The notes below the pieces were generated by a model, which worked only from the letters and a program-made list of their open reading frames with translations, was not told the origin of the DNA and made no database searches. Position numbers and translations under genes: made by a program. From Benincasa hispida (Eukaryota > Streptophyta > Magnoliopsida > Cucurbitales > Cucurbitaceae), in assembly GCF_009727055.1 (NCBI RefSeq), contig NC_052358.1, positions 41,157,337 through 41,221,336 of the forward strand: a DNA stretch of 64,000 nucleotides. The letters run 5' to 3'. Numbering within the stretch: position 1 is the stretch's first letter; every line of letters begins with the position of its first letter. Below, piece after piece: positions 24,164-36,966 of this stretch.

Positions 24164-26070
24164 TGTTGAGAATGTTTTAAAACTCCCAGTTCGTAAATGT
24201 TGAAAACATATCATATTTATCAATAAAAGTATTTATTGAGTATTTTATTTAGTAAATTGTTATTGATATTGTATTCTGTTATAAAAATCCAATAAGCAAA
24301 TCCATGGCTATGATATGAATACTTTAACTTTATGTGGAGACATAAAAGTGGATCAAGTTTTTAGTATATAACCAAAATAGTCTATAAGTATATGGATAAG
24401 ATTGGGTACCTCATCCTGGTGACACTATTGAATGCGACCCATTTTGTATATTGATACAAATGATGTGATCCCAAAATCATTCATGTGGAGACATACGAGT
24501 GAGAACATGCAACAAGCTTTCATAAGACCGGTCCTCGAATTAGTCACTTTTCTTTATAACAATCGTTTAATGTTAAAATTGACTATTTCAAATTCAATGA
24601 TTTAGGGTAACACGATCTTAATTCTGAGCTAACTACGAACTCCTGTTTATTCGAGATTATCCTTTGATCTGCATAGGTGAGAGTAGTCCAATAGCACTGC
24701 TCAATAAGCCTCCCAAGACTAGATAGACAGGTAGGGACATAGTCCTGCAAGATGGAATTCACTCCTACCCAACTTTGGGTTAGCAGATAGGTTATTCTCT
24801 TAAGTACTGATTCCTGGTCTTGAACAATGGGTGCATGCCCTCTCATGATGGAGAGTGCCATGGTTTATTAGTTGAACTATAAACCAAATTATTCAATAGA
24901 GAATCAGTGGGAGCTTAAGGAGCAAGATGTATTTATATAGGTAAAACGGTAATTTTTGACCTAGTTGTAAATACGAAAAGCATGTGAAAGATTGACTTAC
25001 TAATTAAGGTTAAACTGGACATAAATATATCTATAATGAGGAGAGTGTAAGTATCGAGCTATAGTGGTGTGTCTCGGTAGTTAACGAATATCGATTAGTT
25101 TGGTCTAAAGAATTTAGCCAATTAATCTCAAATCATCGGAGCACATGATCTGTAGGTATTTAAGGTCCCTCTACTAGCTCGTAAAATTGTAGCTTGGATT
25201 AGTGAATTGAGCACTTTTGAAATGTTTAAATTCAAAATTAGAATTTTAATTAATTGTATTTAATATAATTAAAACGTTTAATTTTGTTGTAATTAAACAA
25301 AATTGGAGAGTTCAAAAATATTTAAATAATGATTTAAATATTTGATGAGGTGAAATATAAAATTTAATATTTGATATCAAATTAAATTGGTTAAATTACT
25401 TTAATTAATTATCCAATTTAATAAAATTTTGAAATTTGTGTTCAATGTTGTCTATTTGATTAATTGAAATTTTGGATTTCGTGAGAATTCAAAATTATAA
25501 AACTTAATTTTAAAATTGAATTTGAAAATCAATTTTTATATAAATTAAGTTTTATTTAATTTAATCAAATTTTAAAATATTAAAATTAAAAAGTGGAAAA
25601 ATCCAAAATTTGGATTTTCCCACTCACTAATCCACCTCATACCACTTCAATTTCAATGGAAATCAAAGTGGCATCATCTTTGCAAATCTGAATTGCATGG
25701 TCTTGCACAATAAATTGAAGTAATTGATTTCAATTTGACTCTCATGCAAGCTTAAAAGTTGGAGAAATTCTGTTGGTTTTTCTACTCACAAAACCCTCTC
25801 CCTTATCAACCAATTCACGTAAATTTAAAGATTCCACCTCTCAATCCGATTTAGAGGATAATAGAGAAGGTCTTTGTGGTGGTTTGCTGTGAATTTGAAG
25901 ATCCAATTTGTAGAGAGAAGCATGATTTTCAGTGATTCATCAAAGGTATTGGATTTCAGAAACCATTCTTTTGAAAATTGTTTTAATGCATGCTCTTATA
26001 CTCAAATTAAATGCAATTAGAGTGTTTATTCATTCTGATTCCTTCCACTGCATGTTAGTTTACTCTATCA
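24164..26070 (+). mobile_element. Solo copia-type LTR with 5-bp target duplication GATAT
   Basis: The element starts TGTTGAGAATG at 24164 and ends ...ctctatca at 26070. Both flanks read gatat (24159-24163 and 26071-26075), a perfect 5-bp target duplication. It aligns with the 12102-13794 LTR from end to end. No primer-binding site follows; the flanking 'gatatac' repeat simply resumes. This is the expected product of LTR-LTR recombination that removed the interior. Confidence 0.9.
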
Positions 26071-27010
26071 GATATACTACTAATGTACTAATGATATGCT
26101 TTAGATTAGTTTTTTATGAGCTTTCATACAGTATTGAAAAACTAATTTGTACTTTAAATGAATTTTTAATAAGTGTTTAACTATAACAACTAATGCACAA
26201 ATAATATATATACTTGAAATTGAATTTTGAATGAGTCTTGAAATACTACTGATGCACCAATAAAAAAAAAAAAGATTAGATCATAATTGATATACTATTG
26301 ATACACTGTTACAATTTAAATAAAATTTGAAGGAGTGTACATAAATTACTGATACACACCAATCACTTAATATTGCATTTCTAGCTCATTATGATATATC
26401 ATTAATATACTAATGATCTTCTTGCAATTCATTTTGAATTAGTATTAATATACAATTGAAATGCCAATGTTAAACTTTAAGTATTATTCTAAATGATAAA
26501 CTTCATATTTCGTATATCAACAATATCATTGATATTTTTTTCTTTCTAAATCAGGTATATCAATCATATAGTATACAAAATATGAAATATTTTGTAATAC
26601 AATTGATATACAAAATTAAATATAGCTTATATAATACTAAAATCATTTAAAATTGTTGAAAATAATACAGATTAACTAATATAATTTATATTTGGTATCA
26701 TCATTTGGCAAAATTAATACATTTAAGATATACCATCAACATTAAAATTGAACTAATCGAATGAAAACAACTTTATATCAACACGAAAAAAAATAAAAAT
26801 ATATATTTATCATAATCAAACAAACAACATTGACCATAACATAATTAAAGTCATGATATAAAATTGTATAAATATTATTCTTTAAATAAAGTATATCGAT
26901 TTATTTATATGTCAAATATGATGTATATCAATTGACTGATATACCAAAACATTAAGTATATCAGATATATCTCTTGATACATAAAGGATGGTAAAATTAT
27001 AAAAGTAAAA
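26071..27010. repeat. AT-rich DNA dense in 'gatatac' motifs, right part
   Basis: Continuation of the block broken by the solo LTR. The motifs tgatatac, atatacca and ttgatat recur dozens of times with no fixed period. No reading frame is supported. Confidence 0.6.
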
Positions 27011-28932
27011 AATGGGAATCGGGTTTAATTCTTTTTTGCAGTTTAGAAAACTATTACTATATTTGTAAATATCCTTTAAGTTTTTTTTGTTACCCATTGT
27101 AATTTTCCTTATTAGAATTTTTGTATCTCCACCCTTCTACCCAAAAGGGTATGTTTTTTGTTATCAGTTTTATGAATCATGTTTTCTTATAATATCACAA
27201 TTGAAAGAGTTATATCTAATACATATATGAAATATACAATTCCATAGTTTCTATTAATATACTTTAAAACGGAAGGATACATATATCATCTCATAGTCCA
27301 CTTTATAATCCATCGAAAAAAACTGTTGTACACAAGAAATGAAAATATATTTAATATATTACAATGGTACATGATAACTAGTCTTATAAGTTTTAAAATA
27401 CAATGGTACATGAGAATATATATTATACTTGATGTTGGATGTTTTATTATGTACTTCGTTTTATTCGACATATTTTTTTATTTATATTATCTCACTACTG
27501 GTGATGGAAATCTTCAAATGTTGAAACTTTCCTTAGTGGTTGTGTTTGAAAAGAAGCGGTTTTCGAAGAAAGAACACTTTACCACACGTGTTCTATTATT
27601 TTTTTCATATATGGTTTTTCGTACTTCCTTTTTTTGGGAAAAAAAAAGTCATTAGAATTATGCAATGGGGTAAAGGACTTTCGGCCTGATTTATATGTAA
27701 TATCTCTACTGATTAAGCTATTTATGAAAGGGTTTCTACGTAGAAGACCTAAAAATAAGGGTTATATTACATTAATGTCTTGAATAATTCATTTTTTTGC
27801 AAAAACGGTTTATTGAACTTTGCATATATTCTCTTCTCCATGTATATTCCCTCTCCCCCATTCATATATTTCCTCTCCCCAATAATACATTTCATATATT
27901 CTCTTCTCCAAATGATTCACGTTCATTTCTTCCTCCTTTCTCTCTTTTCTCCTTCCCCTTCCCTTTCTTTTCTCCACCCAACGGTGTGAGTTGCAGGCAG
28001 GAGACGGACGACATGGGGCGAGTAGATACGACGATGAGAGACAACCGACGTAAGGTGAATTGACGATGCGGTATGAGATGACATGAATGGAGTGGGATGA
28101 ATCGACGACGTAGAGGCACGAGGTGAAACAATGACGACGGGACACACATATACAGTCGACGAGACAAGCAAATCTGGTCCACAACGATGGTATGAGTAAA
28201 TCGGATCGACGATGCGGGGAGAGAGATTCATGGCGACCATGGCTGAAGAAGAAGAGATGAAGATGGAGAGTTATGTGTTATTGAAGGAACCTTATAAAAA
28301 TTGAATATATAAATAAATAAACTAAATAAACAATGGAATATATAACATTAAAACAAATAATACTCAAAATAAACAGGGATAAATATCACATAATATTAAA
28401 AAGCAAACATGAAAAATTAAGAGACACTAGAAACCGTGAAATAGAAAATAAAATAATACATTTTCTCTTTCCGTTTGAAAATGAAAAAAATTATATTAAA
28501 TGTATTTTCTCTCTCCAAATAAAAATTGAAAAAAATCATATTAAATTCAGTTTCGCCTACTTAATAAATGTATTTATCTCTTCATCATTAATGAAACTTC
28601 GAAAATAAAAAAATAAAGATGGATCATTAATAAAAAAAACCACAATTAACACAATTAATAGAATAACATACGAAAGTAGGAAAAAAAAAGGAAAATGTCA
28701 AATTTGTCAAAAAAAAAAAAAAAAAAAAAAAAAACCCACTAAAGCTATTTAAAAAAATATATGGCCAAAGATGGATTTTTATATAAAAATCCCTTCTGAA
28801 ATTGTGGGTTTAGGACATTCTTGTAATTGAGTCTATTTAATTAGATTATTAAGGTATAAATCATAGTAAATTGAATTATTGAAGAAGTTAAGTGATATGG
28901 GCATGATGTACAAGTGAGCTACGTGCAGATAT
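27011..28932. other. Gene-free stretch: CT-rich tract, GACGA-rich island, A-rich tail
   Basis: 27830-27975 is CT-rich with repeated 'tattctcttctcc' text. 27985-28235 is a small GC-richer island with many 'gacgac' and 'cgacgatg' repeats, probably a decayed simple repeat; overlapping frames on both strands exist but have repeat-driven composition. 28310-28740 is A-rich and holds a homopolymer A-run near 28710-28735. No gene is supported. Confidence 0.5.
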
Positions 28933-29456
28933 TAGGGGTGTTTAAAAAATTCAATGATACGAAAAAACCTATCAACCCAATCCAACCTATACGGTTTGAG
29001 TTGGGTTCATTGGTTCATGGGTTCACCTAATATAACCCAAACCAACCCGAATTTATTATTAATTTTAAAATATATTATTTTGTTACTTATAACACAATTA
29101 TTTATACATATATTGATTTTAATTTTATTTAATTCCAATATTTTTTTAATAATTTATTCTTCAATAACTCTTAAAAGTAGTTTCTTTGCACTTTAGAAAG
29201 AAAATTTGAACTATATAAATGGAATTGAGTAGTTAATCTTAATTCAATATATGAAAATAATTAAATTAGATTTTTACATATTTACGTTTTGCTTCTTTTT
29301 AGAACAAAATTTTAAATAAATGACTCGATTAACTCGAACCAACCTAACCCAAATATTTCTTGGATTGTGTTCATTTTTTAATAAGAGTTATTTGGATTGA
29401 AGGTTAGGTCTAAAAAGTCTTTCAACCCAACCTAACTCAACCCATGAACACCCCTA
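28933..29456. mobile_element. hAT-type MITE with TAGGGGTGTT ends
   Basis: The left end taggggtgtttaaaa (28933) and the right end tgaacacccctα-type complement (...gaacacccct then a, ending 29456) form inverted repeats of the widespread plant type TAGGGGTGTTCA. The arms carry 'caacccaacc' and 'gggttgggtt'-like text. The 8-bp flanks gcagatat (28925-28932) and gtagacat (29457-29464) match at six of eight bases, consistent with an aged hAT target duplication. No coding capacity. Confidence 0.85.
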
Positions 29457-30110
29457 GTAGACATATTATCCTTTTATTTTATTTGGGGTTGGCTGCTGCA
29501 TTTGAAATAAAAAAGCCCAACATATACAATATTATTGTCAACCGTAGCCTCATATAAAAAGAACACGTTGCAAATATAGCAATCAGATTCAAGGTGTTAC
29601 TAAAAATAATATAATATAAAAAAAGTACAGATATAACAAAATTTAGATCCAGCTCTAAGTGTGATAGACCTATTGTCGGTAGGAGTGACAGACCATCTCA
29701 CTTGTAGAAGTCTACCAGCGGTATAGTCTAAGACTTTGCTATATTTGCAATTTTTTAAATATTGCTATATACTTAATTATTATCTCTAAAAATGCTACTA
29801 ATTACAATCACCCAATAGAAATAATTAGATACATCAATATCAATACACACCCAATTGTCAAATTAAAAATTAGTTCATGAATATGTAGATGCAAAATTCA
29901 AAGCTTCAATTTGCACATGATTTGAGTGCTGTCTTAATCATTACCAATTTCGTAGAACCTCCCCAAAACAAGAAGTCCTCTTTGAGCAATTCTTTGAAGA
30001 AGACTCGATCAAGTCTTCCACTCCTTCCTCGTTGTGATGATTTCTGGGTGCTATATATGAGCCCCGCATAGCACAAGAATTGGTGGTATTATATTGGTTG
30101 CAAAATTGTG
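29457..30110. other. Dispersed repeat, then upstream region of TNL copy 2
   Basis: 29565-29790 is a good copy of the dispersed AT-rich repeat ('ttgcaaatatagc', 'aaaatttagatccagc', 'gactttgctatatttgc'). From about 29880 the sequence is unique-looking and leads into TNL copy 2; 29990-30070 shares short blocks with the leader of copy 1. No separate gene. Confidence 0.55.
30051..30059 (+). promoter_or_regulatory. Candidate TATA box for TNL copy 2
   Basis: CTATATATG lies 52 bases before the ATG at 30111. That spacing is short for a plant promoter plus leader, and copy 1 lacks it, so it may be chance. Confidence 0.3.
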
Positions 30111-32869
30111 ATGGATTCTTCAATCTTTTCTTGGTCATATGATGTGTTTCTAAGTTTTAGAGGTGAGGATACTCGCAAGTCATTTACGGGTCATCTCTAT
30201 GAAGCTTTGGTGCAGGTTGGAATCAATACCTTTAGAGACACCGAGGAGCTTAAGAGAGGAACAGAAATTTCACAAGAACTTTGTGAAGCAATCAAGGGGT
30301 CAAGGTTTTTTCTTGTAGTTTTTTCCGAAAATTATGCATCTTCTAGTTGGTGTTTGGATGAGGTTGTTCAAATTATGAACTGTGTGGAGAGTGGTAAAGG
30401 GCAGATGGTTTGGCCAGTGTTTTATCATGTGGATCCTTCTCAAGTTAGAAAACAAAAAGGTACTTTTGGAGAACCATTCATTTTACAGAAAGAGAGATTC
30501 AAGGAAGACTTGAAAAGGGTAGAGAGATGGAGAGAAGCTCTAACTAAAGTCGCCAATTTATCGGGGACGCATTTGGATAACAGGTAACATTATTAGATAA
30601 AATGGGATCCTCAACATGCGAATTCTTTAATATGATTTATCGTTGATAAACCTTGAGATCTAAATTTTGGTGTATTTACAAACTATTTTACATTGTGTGC
30701 TATATTTGTTAATACTTTGAGTCTGATTACTGTACTTGCAACAACCACGATAAAAATTGTGAGATCCTTTCATTTTTTTCAATAACATTGTAATTTTCTG
30801 TTCTTTATTACCCTTTTATATATCCCACTATCTATTCTGATTTTGATGTAGGTCGTCTGACGAGCCTACTATTATAAAGGAAATTGTTCAAGAGATATGG
30901 ATTAAGCTTAACAAGACACTCTTAATAGTTGCCAAGAATCCAGTTGGGATTGGTTCTCATATTGAAAAACTAAAGTCCACATTAGATATAGAGTCCAATG
31001 ATGTTCGGATGATTGGAATTTATGGGCTTGGTGGAATAGGAAAGACAACCATTGCAAAAGCTATTTATAATTGTATTGCACATCGCTTTGAAGCGTGCAC
31101 TTTTCTTCCTAATATAAAAGAAAAATGCAAATTCTCAAGGGATGATGAGTTAACTCAATTGCAAGAATCACTCCTTGAAGACATCTTGTTGATTAAAATC
31201 CATAGGTCGATAAAATTTTCTGACAAAGGAAGTAATATGTTGAGGGATAGACTAAGAAACAAGAAGGTGCTTGTTGTTCTTGACGATGTGGATCATTCAA
31301 ACCAATTAGAAAAACTTACAGGACATTTGAGTTGGTTTGGTTCGGGAAGTAGGATCATCATAACAACTAGAGATTTGCATCTTTTAAATAAACACAACAT
31401 TAAGTGGACCTACAAGGTTGATGAATTAAATCATAGAGAAGCACTTGAGCTATTTTGTTGGAATGCATTTAACAATCCTGTTCCTGATGTGAGTTTTGAA
31501 GAGCTTTCAAATGTTGCCGTTAAACATGCAGATGGACTTCCTCTTGCTCTTGAGGTGGTGGGTGCTTCTCTATGCAATTGTAGTAAACTTGAATGGGAAA
31601 GCCAATTGAAGAAGTTGAAAAAGATTCCAAATCAGGATGTTCACAATAAACTTAAACTAAGTTTTGATGGACTTGGAGAACTTGAGAAGGCAATTTTTCT
31701 AGATATTGCATGCTTCTTTAGAGGGTATAGCACAGAAGATGTGAACTCTTTTTTCGATGTTTGTGATTTCTACCCTCATTATGGAATTGGAGTGCTTATT
31801 AAGAAATCTCTTATATATATTGATCGCGATACATTCGAAATGCATGACTTGATTCAACTAATGGGTAGAGAGATCGTTCGTCAAGAATCTCCTTCAGATC
31901 CTGGAAGACGTAGTAGATTGTGGTATCACCAAGATGTCCTTCAAATACTACAAGAAAATGAGGTATGATCTATTCCTAGCCTCTCACTGAGATCTATAGA
32001 AAAATTGTGACATGACATTACAGAACATTGATAAGTTTAAAAACAAAATGTGTATTAAGAATATATCTTCGCCCATCTTTTTACGAGAGTGTTTATAGTT
32101 AATAAGGTTTAGGAAATCTAAAAGATGTATGGTTGTGAAGATGAAGTTTTTTGATAAATGTGTAAAAGAGAAAAAGAAGGGAAGATGAAGTTTCTAGATA
32201 AATACGTAAAACTTCAATAGCGAACACTATTAAAATTAGTGAAGTTTAGTTATTTAACACTAATTTATAAAGTCAATGGGCGAAACACCTATGGTATGTT
32301 TAAAAAGGTCTATGCTTTCCATTTATATATAATACTATCAATAACTTCAAGTGTAAGACGCATATACGTTATCGATAATTAAAGAAGTTTTGATTCTTTA
32401 GCTATATATATATATATATATGTATATATATTGAGTGCGTTCTTTTGTGTTTTTCAGGGAACAAAAAAGGTTGAAGGGATAGTTCTAGAAATCCCCAAAG
32501 CAGAAGAAGAAGTGTGGTTGCATGCTAAAGCCTTTTCAAGAATGAAAAAATTGAGATCGCTTATAATACGTAATAATGTCAATGTTATTGGGACTCCTCG
32601 ATACCTTTCTAACGAATTAAGATGGTTTGAATGTCGTCGTTCTTCATCCTCTCTGGTACCATCTACCTTTCATCCAACAAAACTTGTTTTATTGGGTACC
32701 TCACATTATCCTATTCAGCAACTCAGACATAATCTCAAGGTATGCCATTATTGCTTTCATCTCTTCATTTATGAACTGTGTAACTATATCTATATTACTC
32801 AGTAATTATCGATAATTCAGTAATTACAAAGTTAATAGTAATAAGTAACACTTTTAAGATTAATAATTA

Positions 32870-33250
32870 AGTATATAACAACAATTTTGAAGTATTATAA
32901 ATTTAGTAAAATTTATTAGTGATAAATTCTATCGCTAAGCTAGTAGACTCTTATTAGTAATAGACTCTATCACTTATAGACTCCTATTAGAGATATGATC
33001 TATTGTTGATACACTCTGAGAGCTTAATATAAATTTTGTTATATTTGCAAATTATTTTACATTGTGCTATATTAGCTAATACTTTAGTCTGATTGCTATA
33101 TTTGTAATCACCTCTAATAACAATAGCAATACTACTAAGTTTTGAGAGTTACATCATGCTATATTTGTTAATACTTTGAGTCTGATTGCTATATTTACAA
33201 TCACCCCTAATAACATAGCAATACAGCTAAGTTTTGAAAGGTTTCGATAA
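32870..33250. repeat. Dispersed AT-rich repeat in intron 3 of TNL copy 2, with a 92-bp tandem duplication
   Basis: The text 'agactctatcacttatagac' and 'gctatatttg' belongs to the dispersed repeat also seen at 6193 and 29565. A unit beginning 'tgctatatt' at 33065 is repeated at 33157 with a 92-bp period. Confidence 0.7.
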
Positions 33251-34384
33251 GTGTATTAATTGGTTCAAAATGTTGGAAAAAACCTCTAGTTTTACACCAT
33301 GGACAAGTAAAAAGTTAATTAAAAATTCAAAACAAAACAAAAACAAAAACGATTGGAATGCCTTAAATCCATTATCTAACTCTCTAAATGATCAAGTATG
33401 AGGTCTCCCTGATGGATCAGCAAATTGGGGTCAGGGGCAATGTCCCAAATACTTGTTTGACAGTATTTTAGAAGTATAAAGCAGTTAAAGTTTAGAAAAT
33501 TGTGAAACGTTGACCGAAGTTGGCGATATATCGTTAATGCCAAATCTGATCAGATTAGAAATCATGAACTGCTTTAACCTTGAGTCTTTTTCGAATGTGG
33601 GTCTGAAATCAAAGACTCTTCAGCAGCTTCATCTTAAATCTTGCTGCAACCTGAAGAAGTTCCCTGACATTGTTGAAGAAATGGAATACCTTCGAATACT
33701 TAGTTTACAAGAAACTGGTGTAACAGAGCTACCTAAATCAATGGAAAAACTAAGTGGTCTTCGGCATCTAGACTTGAGGTTGTGTGAGGACTTAGTGCAT
33801 CTTCCAAGTAGCATCTATGTGCTTAAAATGCTTTCAGCTATTACATTGACTAAGTGCTTCAAGCTACAGCAATTTCCACAGCCTTTAAACTCCATTAATT
33901 CTAGTTTATATGGAGATGATCATGGTATTCAAGATTTGAGCATTTATCTTGACCGTTTTATTTGGTCTTTCAATTTTGAGAATAGTAGCATTTTGGAATT
34001 GGATTTCATCATGGCTTTCAATTGCTTCCACTCGTTGAACCATTTGTACTTAAGTGGGAGAAACATCAAGAGACTCCCTACAGGGATGAGCAAATTTAAG
34101 CATCTTCGATCCATCCATTGTAATAATTCCAAATTTCTTGAACATATTTCAGATATTCCACCACGTATCGAAACATTAGATGCAACTGGGTGTGATTCCT
34201 TGTCAAGGTTTGATGCTAAAAGATTTTTTGACATAGACAAACTCTTTACAGATGCTTACTACTTATGCCAAAATTAGACAGAAGTATTCTTTTATCAGAT
34301 TAGTTTTTAATTTCTTCCCTCACTAAACCATGACTTTTCAATCTCAACGTTTTGGTATAATATTTTATGAACATATATGCATAT

Positions 34385-34598
34385 TGTTAAAAAAGAGAAC
34401 AGGGAAGAGAAAAACAACAGGATTACGTGGAAACCCTAGTGTAGGGAGAAAAACCACGATATAAAGTCTTTTTCTTATTTGTTTTAAAACTGATACTCTA
34501 AATACACAGAGACTCATTGTATAAATAGACAGTAAGGAACCCTAGGGGTCTTACACAATTACATAAATGCCCTTAGGTTAAAAAACTTATTTCCAACA
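34385..34598 (-). repeat. Copia A 3' LTR
   Basis: 214 bp; pairs with 38010-38223. Its TA-rich core includes 'gtataaataga', a likely TATA motif on the complementary reading of the family. Confidence 0.93.
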
Positions 34599-34612
34599 CT
34601 CCCCCTCAAGTT
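34599..34612 (-). other. Copia A polypurine tract
   Basis: On the minus strand this reads AACTTGAGGGGGAG and abuts the 3' LTR, which is the standard copia arrangement. Confidence 0.85.
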
Positions 34613-34798
34613 GGTGCATAGATATCAACAAGCCCCAACTTGCTTACACAATAATTAAAAATTTTATCTCAATAACCCTTTTGTAAGTACATTAGCAACT
34701 TGTTGACTCGAAGGAATATAAGGGATGCATATGTTTCCACTGTCCAACCTCTCCTTAATATAGTGTCTATCTATCTCCACATGTTTAGTTCTGTCATG

Positions 34799-35873
34799 TT
34801 AAACTGGGTTGTTTGAAATACTGATGGCGGCTTTATTATTACAAAATAATTTCATTGGAAGCTCATTATCTTGCTGGAGATCTGATAATACTTTCTTCAA
34901 CCAAATTTCTTCACAAATCCCTAGATTCATGGCCCGATACTCTGCCTCAGCACTACTTCTAGCAACAACTCCTTGTTTTTTACTTCTCCAGGTGACTAGA
35001 TTTCCCCAGACAAACGTACAATGTCCAGACATAGATCTTCTATCAATAACAGACCCTGTCCAGTCAGAATCAGTGTAAGCTTCAACAAATTGTTTATCAG
35101 TTTTCCTGAAAATTAGGCCTTTACCAGGAGTTCCTTTCAGATACCGAAGAATACGTTCAACTGCTATCATATGATTCTCACAAGGAGCTTGCATGAACTG
35201 ACTCACAACACTTACTGCATAAGAAATATCTGGTCTTGTGTGAGACAAGTATATCAACTTCCCAACTAACCGCTGACACCTTTCTTTATTGACAGGAATT
35301 CCATCATTCTTATTACTGATTTTCACAATGTATTCTACTGGCGTGTCAACAGGTTTACACCCAGTCATACCTGTTTCCTTTAGCAAGTCCAGTGTATACT
35401 TTCGTTGAGCAACTAATATACCCTCTTTTGAGCAAGCCACTTTCATTCCCAGAAAGTATCTTAGTTTCCTGAGGTCTTTAATTTCAAACTCTCTAGCCAT
35501 CTCTATTTTTAGTCTTGTGACTTCTACATCATCATCCCCAGATAAAACAATATCATCAACATAGACAATAATAACACTATTTTCCCTGATGTTGATCTTC
35601 TTACAAAAAGAGTGTGATCGGAATGTCCTTGAACATATCTCTGTGCTTTACAAACGTCGTGAACCTGTCAAACCAGGTCCTTGGAGACTGTTTCAATCCG
35701 TATAGTGATTTCCTTAATCTACACACTTTATTTTTAAATTGACTCTCAAACCCAGGAGGGGAACTCATATAGACTTCCTCCTCAAGTTTCCCGTACAAAA
35801 ATGCATTTTTAACATCAAGCTGGTGTAGGGGCCAATCTTTATTCACAACTATTGACAGAAGCACTCGGATCAT
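34799..35873 (-). pseudogene. Copia A reverse transcriptase and RNase H
   Basis: Frame 35873-35601 starts in the RT domain (WPLHQLDVKNAFLYG, then LRKSLYGLKQSPRTWF). The catalytic YVDD lies at 35552-35563. Frame 35500-34799 continues with [48 protein letters not shown] and the RNase H block (SRRSMSGHCTF-type, here DRRSMSGHC; SSAEAEYRAM). The frame changes between the two parts. RT copies element RNA to DNA and RNase H removes the RNA strand. The upstream part of RT and all of integrase are missing. Confidence 0.9.
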
Positions 35874-36966
35874 AGGACATAAATAACTTTAAGGAACTTG
35901 TAAGATGATCAGTAGCCCCTGAATCCACAATCCAAGGTTTCTTACCATTCAAACTAATTAGGCTGAAAGAAGGAAAATTACCTGACTGTGCAATTGCACT
36001 CACCCCAACTGTTTTTACCGTCACTAGGAGATTTCTTCTGAGTTTGGTCATCTACTGAATCACTTGCCAGGGCATAATTAGATTTGTCATGAGACTGTCG
36101 TCGCCTGCTATTTGGGGGCTTCCCGTGTAATTTCCAACATTGATCCTTTGTATGCCAAAGCTTTTAACAATGTTCACAAACGGGAGGAGGTTTTTTATCA
36201 CCATCAGTATTAGACGGCTTGGCAAGGAAAACGGCTGCGTCAGTAGTTGAGGTGGTATTATTCATGGCATACGACTGATCTTCTTCCAGCCGTATTTCAT
36301 AACAGACTTCTCAAAGTGAACGAATCGGGCGCTGGCCCAAGATCTGACTACAAAACCCATCAAACTTTGGATTTAATCCAGCCAAAAACACATAAACACA
36401 ATCTGCTTCCTCAATCTTCAAATATTAGGCCCCATCCTGTGGACAATTCCAGACAATTTCTCTACACAAGTCCATTTCTTGCCATAGCATCAACAATTTG
36501 TTAAAATAAGAGGTAACATCCATAGACCCTTGTTTGGATTCATGAACCTGTTTATGGAGTGTATATAACCGAGAAGTATTCTATCGTTTAGAATATAGAT
36601 CTTGTGTCGCCTCCCAGATATCCTTTACTGTGGTAGCATATAATAGCGGTCTTCTTATCTAGGGTTCCATACTGTTCACCAAGACAGGCCGTAGCAATGA
36701 ATCTTCTCCTTTCCAAATTTGTTCTTGTGGATCACCTGGGGCCGACTTTGGAATTTTCCTTGTCAAATATCCAAACTTGTGGCACCCTTCCAAGGCCATC
36801 CGGATCGATTGAGACCAAGAAAAATAGTTCTGGCCATTTAATTTTTCTCTGACGATAAATCCTGCAGTATTACCAACCAACCAGATAAGTAGGAAACGTT
36901 AGGCACAATAGGTAATGAGTTTACCGGATTTTCTGAATAAATCGGTTGAGGATTTGCACTGAACAT
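35874..36966 (-). pseudogene. Copia A gag and protease
   Basis: Gag begins with ATG at 36966-36964 on the minus strand. It shifts frame near 36880, reads GNTAGFIVREKLNGQNYFSW, and has stops at 36659-36661 and 36581-36583. The nucleocapsid zinc knuckle of type CX2CX4HX4C lies near 36140-36190, with one Lys codon turned to a stop. The protease motif WIVDSGATDHL lies near 35920-35950 within 36051-35839. Gag forms the particle and protease cleaves the polyprotein. The stop at 36581 and the frameshift are shared with the gag copy at 41510-42438. Confidence 0.88.

Noticed and set aside
27797..28240. Overlapping open frames on both strands (up to 124 codons)
   Set aside because: They lie in CT-rich and GACGA-rich simple sequence, are open in several frames at once, and show no domain-like composition.
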